This document shows, piece by piece, positions 1 through 7,787 of a stretch of 64,000 bases of DNA. The position numbers and the translations under genes were made by a program. Location of the stretch: assembly GCF_003172915.1 (NCBI RefSeq), contig NZ_QGKU01000048.1, positions 186,001 through 250,000 of the forward strand. The letters run 5' to 3'. This DNA is from Meridianimarinicoccus roseus. Lineage in GTDB: Bacteria > Pseudomonadota > Alphaproteobacteria > Rhodobacterales > Rhodobacteraceae. Numbering within the stretch: the first letter of the stretch is position 1; each line of letters begins with the position of its first letter. The notes beneath the pieces were generated by a model, which did no database searches, had not been told where the DNA came from, and worked only from the letters and a program-made list of their open reading frames with translations.

Positions 1-103
1 TCGGTACACGGGTTTCATGCTGGGCTGCCCGGGTCCGGACACTGGTCCGCCCTGAGTGGCGGGAACGCCGCCGCTTGTAAACCGTGCATCAGGCCAGTGC
101 GGG
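1..103. other. window edge, no assignable gene
   Basis: No gene can be assigned here. One + strand frame is open from the window edge and closes with TGA at 53-55, so this may be the last 17 codons of a gene starting outside the window, but the peptide is too short to recognise. The stretch from 56 to 103 lies downstream of the amine oxidase on the minus strand and shows no clear terminator. Confidence 0.3.
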
Positions 104-1516
104 TCAGCGTCCGCACAGCCGGTCCGCGAGCCGTGCCAGCCGCGATGTGGTCGTCGGCCTGCGCGCGGCCTCGCGCCGGTCCGCCGCAGCGTAAAGCCGG
201 TACATCCCATGCACGGCCAGCCAGCGCAGCGGTTCAGGTTCCCAGAGCCGCGGTTGGCGGTTGACCCAGGGCAGGCCGGTGCGTTCGGTGTCGCGCCCGA
301 GCACCAGGTCGGCCAGCGTCCGCCCCGCGTGGTTCGAAGTGGACACCCCGATCCCCACATAGCCGCCTGCCCAGCCGATGCCGCTGCGCGGATCGAGCCC
401 GACCGTGGCACACCAGTCGCGCGGCACGCCCAGCACGCCGCACCAGGCGTGCTCGATCGGCAGATCGCGGGTCTGCGGCAGCAGCCGCTGCAGGATTGCC
501 CGCAACGCGGCGACGGTTGCGGGTTGCGTTTCGCCGTTGCGGTCGGTGGCCGACCCGAAGCGATAGGGCACGCCGCGCCCGCCGATCACGATGCGCCCGT
601 CATCGGTGCGCTGCGCGTAGCAATAGGCATGGGACGCATCGCCCATCAGCTCGAACCCGGACCAGCCTATCTGTTCCCACATCGCGGCGGGCAGCGGCGC
701 GGTGGCGATCTGCGCACTGTTCAGCGGCAGCCAGGTGCGCGCATGGCCCCGAAGGCCGGGGGTGAAGCCTTCGGTCGCGCGCAGGATGTGTCGCGCCCGT
801 ACGGTGCCGCGGTCGGTTCGCACACGGCCGGGCGCGATTTCGGTCACCGTCGTCCCCTCGTGGATCGCGGCGCCTCGGCGTTCCACCGCCTCGGCCAGTC
901 CGCGCACCAGCCGCGCGGGCTGGATCCGGGCGACGCCGTGTTCCACCAGCGCGCCCTCGGCCCCGGCGATGCGGATGCGCGCGCCTGCCTCCGTGCCGCC
1001 GATCAGCGCCAGTCGGTCCCGCGGCACGCCCCAGTCGAGCGCGGTATCGCGTTCGGCGCGCAGGCGGGCCATCTGCGCCGGAGAACACGCATAGGTGACG
1101 CAGTCCGTCCGGCGGATGCCGCCGTCGATGCCTTCGGCCTGCGCCACGCGGCAGATCTCGTCCACCGTGGCGCGCAATTGCGTTTCCAGCGCCATCACGC
1201 CCGCGCGGGTGCCGCCGCCATGCAGGTAGCGGTCGCGGTTCCATGCGAAGTTGCCGGTGCACCAGCCGCCGTTTCGGCCCGATGCGCCGAAGCCCGCAAA
1301 GGCCCGTTCGATCAGCGCGACCTTGAGCGACGGGGCCTGCGACAGCAGGTAATAGGCGGCCCAGAGGCCGGTGAAGCCCGCGCCCACGATGGCGACATCG
1401 ACCTCGGTGTCGCCGGGCAGGGGCGAGCGCTGAGGCGGCGGGCCGCCCATTTGCGCGAACCAGAAGGACACGTCACCGTTGGTCATGTGGCCGTCGGGGC
1501 GGGGATGCGCGGTCAT
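104..1516 (-). CDS. FAD-dependent amine oxidoreductase (DAO family)
   Basis: A 470-residue flavoenzyme of the D-amino-acid oxidase/glycine oxidase (DAO) superfamily, resembling gamma-glutamylputrescine oxidoreductases; these enzymes oxidise amines or amino acids with FAD. The dinucleotide-binding motif VAIVGAGFTG lies near residues 41-50, and the GASGRNGG loop typical of the family follows about 30 residues later. The C-terminal part contains the second FAD-contacting region (GWAGGYVGIGVSTSNHAG). There is no signal peptide, so it is probably cytoplasmic. A second ATG ten codons inside (1486) is an equally possible start, because neither has a strong ribosome site. It lies 76 bp downstream of the YeiH-like gene on the same strand. 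The substrate cannot be read from the sequence. Confidence 0.85.
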   Translation of the reverse strand: MTAHPRPDGHMTNGDVSFWFAQMGGPPPQRSPLPGDTEVDVAIVGAGFTGLWAAYYLLSQAPSLKVALIERAFAGFGASGRNGGWCTGNFAWNRDRYLHGGGTRAGVMALETQLRATVDEICRVAQAEGIDGGIRRTDCVTYACSPAQMARLRAERDTALDWGVPRDRLALIGGTEAGARIRIAGAEGALVEHGVARIQPARLVRGLAEAVERRGAAIHEGTTVTEIAPGRVRTDRGTVRARHILRATEGFTPGLRGHARTWLPLNSAQIATAPLPAAMWEQIGWSGFELMGDASHAYCYAQRTDDGRIVIGGRGVPYRFGSATDRNGETQPATVAALRAILQRLLPQTRDLPIEHAWCGVLGVPRDWCATVGLDPRSGIGWAGGYVGIGVSTSNHAGRTLADLVLGRDTERTGLPWVNRQPRLWEPEPLRWLAVHGMYRLYAAADRREAARRPTTTSRLARLADRLCGR

Positions 1517-1592
1517 CTGGGGGCCTTTGGGACGGAAGGGGACCCGGCCAGCCTTGCCGGGGTCGGGCCGCGCTGTCCAGACCGCGCGACGA

Positions 1593-2618
1593 TCACGGCA
1601 GGATCACCGTCCAGGCGACAAGCGCGAGGCCCAGAAGCACCAGCGTCTCGCACAGGATCACCGCGAAATAGACCGGCCCCAGCGACGTCATCGCCTTGAC
1701 CGACGTCTTGACGCCAAGCGCGGCGATTGCGGCCACCAGAAGCCATTGCGAGACCAGCGATACCGCCTCGGCCACGGCGGCGGGGACCGCGCCGGAGCTG
1801 TTGAGCATCAGCAGCCCCACGAAGGCCACGGCGAACCAAGGGAAATGCCCCGCACCGCTGCCCGACGTGCCGCCGCCCCGGCGCTGCTGAAGTGCGATCA
1901 GCAGAACCACGGCGGGCAAGGCTGTCACGCGCAGCAGCTTGACGAAGGTCGCCGTCGTTCCGGCGTCCTCCGAGATCGAGAAACCCGCGCCGACGACCTG
2001 CGCCACGTCGTGCACCGTGGCGCCGATCAGTGCGCCCGCAGCATGGGGCTCGAAGCCCAGAAGGTGGAACAGGATCGGGTAGGCGATCATCGCGGCTGTG
2101 GACAGCAGCGTCACGGCGACCACGGTGAACAGCGTGTCGCGTTCGAGGCGCGGACCGGGGCGCAGGACCGAGGAGATCGCCAGCGCCGCCGAGGCGCCGC
2201 AGATCGCCACCGCGCCGCCGGTAAGCAGGCCGAACTGAGTGCCCCGCCCGAAGACCCGCGCCAGCAGCACGCCCGCGCCGATCGTGACCGCCACCAGCCC
2301 CAGCACCATCGCGATGGTCCCCGCCCCGAGGTCGGCGACGTCGGTCAGCGTCAGGCGCATGCCCAGCAGCGCCACGCCGATCCGCAGCAGGTGGCGCGAG
2401 GTGAATTCGATCCCCGCGGCGGCTCGGCTGCCGGGCTCCATCAGGAAATGGAAGGCGATGCCGATCAGCAGCGCGAACAGCATCATCGGCGCGCCGTAAT
2501 GTTCCGACAGGAAGCGTGCCGCGGCGGCGATCGTGAACGCGGCAAGGATGCCGGGCGCAAGGGCGGTAGCACCGTCGCGCAGTGCCGCGGCGCTGGCAAG
2601 GGGTTGAAGGGAACTCAT
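1593..2618 (-). CDS. YeiH/UPF0324 family putative sulfate exporter
   Basis: A 341-residue integral membrane protein of the YeiH (UPF0324) family, often annotated as a putative sulfate exporter; the transport substrate is poorly established for the family. About ten hydrophobic segments are visible. Conserved family stretches include the glycine-rich RIGVALLGMRLT segment near residue 80 and IGATVHDVAQVVGAG near residue 190. I chose the ATG at 2618 because family similarity begins there; the frame stays open further upstream, but that stretch is the antisense of the divergent oxidase gene and has arginine/serine-rich non-protein character. The length is normal for the family. It is divergent from the 2812 gene, and the 193-bp gap between them must hold both promoters. 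Confidence 0.85.
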   Translation of the reverse strand: MSSLQPLASAAALRDGATALAPGILAAFTIAAAARFLSEHYGAPMMLFALLIGIAFHFLMEPGSRAAAGIEFTSRHLLRIGVALLGMRLTLTDVADLGAGTIAMVLGLVAVTIGAGVLLARVFGRGTQFGLLTGGAVAICGASAALAISSVLRPGPRLERDTLFTVVAVTLLSTAAMIAYPILFHLLGFEPHAAGALIGATVHDVAQVVGAGFSISEDAGTTATFVKLLRVTALPAVVLLIALQQRRGGGTSGSGAGHFPWFAVAFVGLLMLNSSGAVPAAVAEAVSLVSQWLLVAAIAALGVKTSVKAMTSLGPVYFAVILCETLVLLGLALVAWTVILP

Positions 2619-2811
2619 GCGGGACCTGTCCGTATCGGTGGGCGCGCCGGGGCGCTTTGTGCACCCTATCGAAGCCGCCAGGTTTTTCCAGTCGCCGGGC
2701 GGGTGCGGCGCGCGGGCAGTGTAAGGGCATTGCGCGGCGGAGTGCGGGCATGCCACGCTGGCGCGGAACGGGGCGCGGCGGCCGCGCCCGGCGAACGGCG
2801 CGGGGCCCGCA

Positions 2812-4104
2812 TTGCAGGAAACACTCTGGGCGGAAAGCTGCAGCGAGCGTGTAGAGGCGCCGCCGTTGGACCGGTCGGCGCGGGTCGATCTCGCGATCAT
2901 CGGGGGCGGCTTCACCGGCTGTGCCGCGGCGCTGGAGGCGGCCCGGACCGGCGCATGTGTGGCGCTGTTGGAGGCGGGCGAGATCGGGCAGGGCGCGTCC
3001 GGGCGCAATGTCGGGCTGGTCAATGCCGGGCTGTGGCTGCCGCCCGACACGATCCTCGCGCAGATGGGCGCCGGGCCGGGGAGGCGGCTGATCGATGCGC
3101 TGGCCTGCGCGCCGGACCGGGTGTTCGAGCTGATCTCGCGGCATGATATCGCCTGCGAGCCGGTCCGGGCGGGCACGCTGCACTGTGCCCACGCGCCCGG
3201 CGCGCTGCCCGCTCTGGCGGACCGGCTGCGGCAGGGCAATCGGCTGGGCGCACCGCTTCGGCTTCTCGACGCTGCCGAGACCGCTGCGCGCACCGGCACC
3301 GCAGCGTTTCACGGCGCGCTGCTGGACCCGCGGGCGGGCACGGTGCAGCCGCTGGCCTATTGCCGCGGCCTTGCGCGGGCCGCGGCGCAGGCCGGGGCGC
3401 GGCTGCACGGGACAACGCCTGTCACGGCGCTGGCGCGGGACGACGCCGCGGATGGCTGGCGGCTGGAGGCCGGGGGGCACAGTCTCCGCGCGCGCAGGGT
3501 TCTGCTCGCCACCAATGCCTATCACGGCGGGATGGCCGCGCCGCTGCGGCCCGAATTCGTCACCGTGCGCTATTCGCAGTTCGCCACCGCGCCGCTGCCG
3601 CCGGAACTCCGCCGCAGCGTGCTGGCCGGGGGTGAGGGGGCATGGGACACTGCGCTGGTGATGAGTTCTTTCCGTTGCGATGCGCAGGGGCGGCTGGTTC
3701 TGGGTGGCATGGGCGATGCGGCAGGGCCGACCGGGCCGGTGCACCGGGCCTGGGCGCGCGGCAGGCTGGCCGCGCTGTTCCCGCAGCTTGCCGAACAGCC
3801 CTTCGCGCATGTGTGGTCCGGGCGGATCGCCATGACCGGGGATCACCTGCCGCGCATCGTCGCCTTCGGACCGGGGGCGTTGGCCTGTTTCGGGTACTCG
3901 GGACGCGGCATCGCGCCGGGCACCGTGTTTGGCACCGCAGCCGCGCGGGCGCTTTTGTTGGACGAGACGGACGGGCTTCCGGTCGCGCCGGTGCTCTCGC
4001 ATTCCGAACCATTGCGCCGCGCGCGTGCTGCCCTGTTCGAGGCGGGCGCGAGCGCGATGCACGCGCTTCAGGTCAGGCCCTGCCGCCGGTCGCGCGGCGG
4101 CTGA
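2812..4104 (+). CDS. FAD-dependent oxidoreductase (DAO family)
   Basis: A 430-residue second DAO-superfamily flavoenzyme. The FAD-binding motif VDLAIIGGGFTGCAAA is at about residues 25-40 and GASGRNVGLVNAG at about 60-72, both standard for glycine oxidase/sarcosine oxidase relatives. The C-terminal FYSGRGI-like segment (CFGYSGRGIAPG) is also typical. The start at 2812 is a TTG; no ATG lies between it and the conserved core, and no good ribosome site is visible, so the N-terminus is uncertain by a few residues. It is divergent from the YeiH-like gene and convergent with pyruvate carboxylase, 49 bp away. It is a distant paralogue of the enzyme at 104-1516; the pair may act on related amines, but this is inference. 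Confidence 0.8.
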   Translation: MQETLWAESCSERVEAPPLDRSARVDLAIIGGGFTGCAAALEAARTGACVALLEAGEIGQGASGRNVGLVNAGLWLPPDTILAQMGAGPGRRLIDALACAPDRVFELISRHDIACEPVRAGTLHCAHAPGALPALADRLRQGNRLGAPLRLLDAAETAARTGTAAFHGALLDPRAGTVQPLAYCRGLARAAAQAGARLHGTTPVTALARDDAADGWRLEAGGHSLRARRVLLATNAYHGGMAAPLRPEFVTVRYSQFATAPLPPELRRSVLAGGEGAWDTALVMSSFRCDAQGRLVLGGMGDAAGPTGPVHRAWARGRLAALFPQLAEQPFAHVWSGRIAMTGDHLPRIVAFGPGALACFGYSGRGIAPGTVFGTAAARALLLDETDGLPVAPVLSHSEPLRRARAALFEAGASAMHALQVRPCRRSRGG

Positions 4105-4153
4105 GCGGGCCCGCCCGACACAGCCTGGAGCGGGCCTGCTTGGCGCGCCGGGG

Positions 4154-7100
4154 CTATTCCAGTTCGACGAGCAGGTCCTTGGCGTCGATCTGCGCGCCGG
4201 GCTGGACGTGGACCGCCTTGACGGTGCCGTCTCGGTCGGCGTTCAGCGCGGTTTCCATCTTCATCGCCTCGATCGTCATCAGCAGATCGCCCTTGCGGAT
4301 CGCCTTGCCCGGCTGGATCGCGACGCTGGCGACCACGCCCGGCATCGGCGCGCCGATATGGGCCGGGTTGCCCGCGTCGGCCTTGGGCGTCGCGGTCTTG
4401 CTGGCCTTGGCGGACCGGTCGGGCACGCGGATCACGCGGGGCTGGCCGTTCAGTTCGAAGAATACCCGCACCTCGCCGTCCTCGTGCGTCTCGCCCATCG
4501 CCTGCAGGCGCACTTCCAGTGTCTTGCCCGGGTCGATCTCGACCGAGATCTCGTCGCCCGCTTCCATGCCGTAAAAGAACACGCGCGTCGGCAGCGTCCG
4601 CACCGGGCCGTAGACCGCATGGCGTTCCATGTAGTCAGCGAAGACCTTGGGATACATCAGTGCGCCGTTCAGGTCCTCGTCGTCGATCTCGATCTCGAAC
4701 TTCTCGGCCATCTCCGCACGGATCGCCTCGAGGTCAGCGGGCGGCAGGGATGCGCCGGGCCGGTCCGTCAGCGGCGTCTCGCCGCGCAGGATCTTGGCCT
4801 GGATCGCGGTGGGGAAGCCGCCCGGCGGATGGCCGAGATTGCCCTTCATCATGTCCACCACGCTGTCGGGGAACGACAGGTCGGTGGCCGGGTCTTCAAC
4901 CTGCGCGCGGCTCAGCCCCTGGCTGACCATCATCAGCGCCATGTCGCCCACCACCTTCGACGACGGCGTGACCTTCACGATGTCGCCGAACATCTGGTTC
5001 ACGTCGGCGTAGGTGCGCGCGACCTCGGGCCAGCGGTCTTCAAGCCCGAGCGAGCGGGCCTGCGCCTTGAGGTTGGTGAACTGCCCGCCAGGCATCTCGT
5101 GCAGATAGACCTCGGAGGTGGGCGCCTGCTGGCCGGTCTCGAACGCGACGTATTGCGCCCGCACCTCTTCCCAGTAGTCCGATATCGCGCGGATCGCGTC
5201 CATGGACAGGCCGGTGTCGCGGTCGGTGTGGTGCAGCGCCTCGACCACGCTGCCGAGCGTCGGCTGGCTGGTGTTGCCCGACAGAGCGTCCATCGCGGCA
5301 TCTGCTGCATCGACCCCGGCCTCGGCCGCTGCGAGGATCGTGGCCCCGCCAAGCCCGCTCGTGTCGTGGGTGTGGAAATGGATCGGCAGCCCGACCTCTT
5401 CCTTCAGGGCGCGGACCAGAACGCGGGCCGCGGCCGGTTTCAGCAGACCGGCCATGTCCTTCAGGCCCAGCACATGCGCGCCTGCCGCCTTCAGTTCCTG
5501 CCCCATGCCGACATAGTATTTCAGGTCGTACTTTGCCCGGTCCGGGTTCAGGATATCCCCGGTGTAGCAGATCGCGCCTTCGCAGACCTTGTTGGCCTCG
5601 ATCACCGCGTCCATTGCCACGCGCATGTTTTCCACCCAGTTCAGGCTGTCGAACACGCGGAACACGTCCACGCCGCTTTCCGCCGCCTGCCGCACGAAGA
5701 ACTGCACCACGTTGTCGGGGTAGTTGGTGTAGCCCACACCGTTGGAGGCACGCAGCAGCATCTGCGTCATCACGTTGGGCATGGCTGCGCGCAGGTCGCG
5801 CAGGCGCTGCCACGGACATTCCTGCAGGAACCGGTAAGCGACGTCGAAGGTGGCCCCGCCCCAGCATTCCACCGAGAAGAGGCCGGGCAGGTTCGCGGCA
5901 TATGCGGGCGCGACGCGGATCATGTCGATCGACCGCATCCGCGTGGCCAGCAACGACTGGTGCCCGTCACGCATGGTGGTATCGGTCAGCAGCAGGTGCT
6001 TCTGGTCGGCCATCCAGTCTGCCACCGCCTGCGGACCCTTCGCATCCAGCAGCGTGCGCGTACCGGGGGCGGGTTCGCCCAGCAGATCGGGCAGGCGCGG
6101 CATCGCCGCCTTGGCGGGCACCGCGCGGCCCTTGGTTTCGGGGTGCCCGTTGACCGAGATGTCGGCGATGTAGGTCAGGATCTTGGTCGCCCGGTCGCGC
6201 CGTGCAGCGAAGTCGAACAGTTCGGGCGTCGTGTCGATGAACTTCGTGGTGTAGTCGTAGTTCAGAAACGTCGGATGCTTCAGCAGGTTTTCCACGAAAG
6301 CGATGTTGGTGCTCACGCCGCGGATACGGAATTCGCGCAGGGCGCGGTCCATGCGGGCGATGGCGGCTTCGGGCGTCGGGGCCCACGCGGTGACCTTCTC
6401 CAGCAGGCTGTCGTAGTAGCGTGTGATGACCGCGCCGGAATAGGCCGTCCCGCCATCGAGCCGGATGCCCATGCCGGTCGCGCCGCGATAGGCTGTGATC
6501 CGGCCGTAGTCGGGGATGAAGTTGTTCTGCGGGTCCTCGGTGGTGATACGGCACTGCAGCGCGTGGCCGGACAGGGTGATGTCCTCCTGCCGGGCCATGC
6601 CGGTGGCTTCTTCCAGCGTCTTCCCCTCGGTGATCAGGATCTGGGCGCGCACGATGTCGATGCCGGTCACTTCCTCGGTGACGGTGTGTTCCACCTGCAC
6701 GCGGGGGTTCACCTCGATGAAGTAGAAGGCGTCGGTGTCCATATCCATCAGGAACTCGACCGTGCCCGCGCACTGGTAATCCACATGGGCACAGATCTTG
6801 CGGCCCAACTCGCAGATCTCGGCGCGTTGGGCGTCGGTCAGGTAGGGCGCGGGCGCGCGTTCCACGACCTTCTGGTTGCGCCGCTGAACCGAACAGTCGC
6901 GTTCGTAGAGGTGATAGATGCTGCCGTGCCGGTCGCCGAGGATCTGCACTTCCACGTGGCGGGCGCGCAGGATCATCTTCTCCAGGTATCCCTCGCCGTT
7001 GCCGAAGGCGGCCTCGGCCTCGCGGCGGCCGGCCTTCACCTTCTCCTCAAGGTCATCCGGCCCGTCGACCGGGCGCATCCCGCGTCCGCCGCCGCCCCAG

Positions 7101-7588
7101 CTTGCCTTGAGCATCAGCGGGAAGCCGATCTCGGTCGCCTCGGCGCGGATCGCGTCCCAGTCGTCCCCCAGAACATCGGTCGCCGGGATCACCGGCACAC
7201 CGGCCTCAATCGCCACGCGCCGCGCACTGGCCTTGTCGCCAAGCGCGCGCATCGTGTCCGCTTTCGGGCCGATGAAGGCGATTCCGTTCGCCTCGCACGC
7301 GTCAACGAAATCTGGGTTCTCGGACAGCAGGCCATAGCCGGGGTGGATCGCGTCGGCGCCGCAGGCCTTGGCGACGCGGATGATTTCGGAGATGGACAGG
7401 TAGGCGGCGACCGGTCCCAGCCCCTCGCCGATCTTGTAGGCTTCGTCCGCCTTGAAACGGTGCAGGCTCAGCTTGTCCTCTTCGGCATAGACGGCGACCG
7501 TGCGCTTGCCGAGCTCGTTCGCGGCGCGCATCACCCGGATGGCGATTTCGCCGCGGTTGGCGATCAGGAGTTTCTTGAACTCTGGCAT
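4154..7588 (-). CDS. pyc: pyruvate carboxylase
   Basis: A 1,144-residue single-chain pyruvate carboxylase, which makes oxaloacetate from pyruvate, bicarbonate and ATP with biotin as carboxyl carrier (anaplerosis). The biotin carboxylase domain covers about residues 2-455 with the glycine-rich ATP loop KASWGGGGRGM. The carboxyltransferase domain starts near residue 530 (DTTMRDGHQSLLATR), followed by the conserved tetramerisation region. The C-terminal biotinyl domain carries the EAMKM motif, with the biotinylated lysine at residue 1110, 34 residues from the end. The ATG at 7588 has GGGGAC upstream and gives the usual family length of about 1,150; an in-frame extension upstream to 7819 runs into the divergent helicase promoter and is not protein-like. 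It is probably a single-gene unit. Confidence 0.97.
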   Translation of the reverse strand: MPEFKKLLIANRGEIAIRVMRAANELGKRTVAVYAEEDKLSLHRFKADEAYKIGEGLGPVAAYLSISEIIRVAKACGADAIHPGYGLLSENPDFVDACEANGIAFIGPKADTMRALGDKASARRVAIEAGVPVIPATDVLGDDWDAIRAEATEIGFPLMLKASWGGGGRGMRPVDGPDDLEEKVKAGRREAEAAFGNGEGYLEKMILRARHVEVQILGDRHGSIYHLYERDCSVQRRNQKVVERAPAPYLTDAQRAEICELGRKICAHVDYQCAGTVEFLMDMDTDAFYFIEVNPRVQVEHTVTEEVTGIDIVRAQILITEGKTLEEATGMARQEDITLSGHALQCRITTEDPQNNFIPDYGRITAYRGATGMGIRLDGGTAYSGAVITRYYDSLLEKVTAWAPTPEAAIARMDRALREFRIRGVSTNIAFVENLLKHPTFLNYDYTTKFIDTTPELFDFAARRDRATKILTYIADISVNGHPETKGRAVPAKAAMPRLPDLLGEPAPGTRTLLDAKGPQAVADWMADQKHLLLTDTTMRDGHQSLLATRMRSIDMIRVAPAYAANLPGLFSVECWGGATFDVAYRFLQECPWQRLRDLRAAMPNVMTQMLLRASNGVGYTNYPDNVVQFFVRQAAESGVDVFRVFDSLNWVENMRVAMDAVIEANKVCEGAICYTGDILNPDRAKYDLKYYVGMGQELKAAGAHVLGLKDMAGLLKPAAARVLVRALKEEVGLPIHFHTHDTSGLGGATILAAAEAGVDAADAAMDALSGNTSQPTLGSVVEALHHTDRDTGLSMDAIRAISDYWEEVRAQYVAFETGQQAPTSEVYLHEMPGGQFTNLKAQARSLGLEDRWPEVARTYADVNQMFGDIVKVTPSSKVVGDMALMMVSQGLSRAQVEDPATDLSFPDSVVDMMKGNLGHPPGGFPTAIQAKILRGETPLTDRPGASLPPADLEAIRAEMAEKFEIEIDDEDLNGALMYPKVFADYMERHAVYGPVRTLPTRVFFYGMEAGDEISVEIDPGKTLEVRLQAMGETHEDGEVRVFFELNGQPRVIRVPDRSAKASKTATPKADAGNPAHIGAPMPGVVASVAIQPGKAIRKGDLLMTIEAMKMETALNADRDGTVKAVHVQPGAQIDAKDLLVELE

Positions 7589-7731
7589 GTATTTGTCCCC
7601 GTCTGCGTGTCCTTCCGAAAGGATTAGACGCATCGGTGGCACTCTACAACGCTCATGATGCGTGCCGCATTGTTCATACCGCCGGGTCCTGCCGCGTTGG
7701 GCATCGCCGGAAAACTGCGGGTGATCCACAA

Positions 7732-7746
7732 GAACATTAGGCGAAC
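7732..7746. promoter_or_regulatory. LexA (SOS) box upstream of uvrD/pcrA
   Basis: GAAC, seven bases, GAAC: a perfect match to the alphaproteobacterial LexA operator GTTC-N7-GTTC read on the other strand. It lies 42 bp before the helicase start at 7788 and 144 bp before the divergent pyc start, so it is placed to repress the helicase promoter. The match is seen directly; the regulation is inferred from what is known of LexA in Rhodobacter and rhizobia. Confidence 0.75.
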
Positions 7747-7787
7747 AATACTTTGCAAGGCCGGTGGCTTGGCCTATGCTCGTCGCC

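Noticed and set aside
56-1699. 547-codon open frame on the + strand
   Set aside because: It is the antisense of the amine oxidase gene; arginine-, proline- and histidine-rich composition without domains is typical of shadow frames in GC-rich DNA.
1513-4062. 849-codon open frame on the minus strand
   Set aside because: It crosses two real genes in the wrong frame and strand and lacks any recognisable domain.
3929-7627. 1,232-codon open frame on the + strand
   Set aside because: It is the antisense of pyruvate carboxylase; the long frame reflects codon bias of the true gene.
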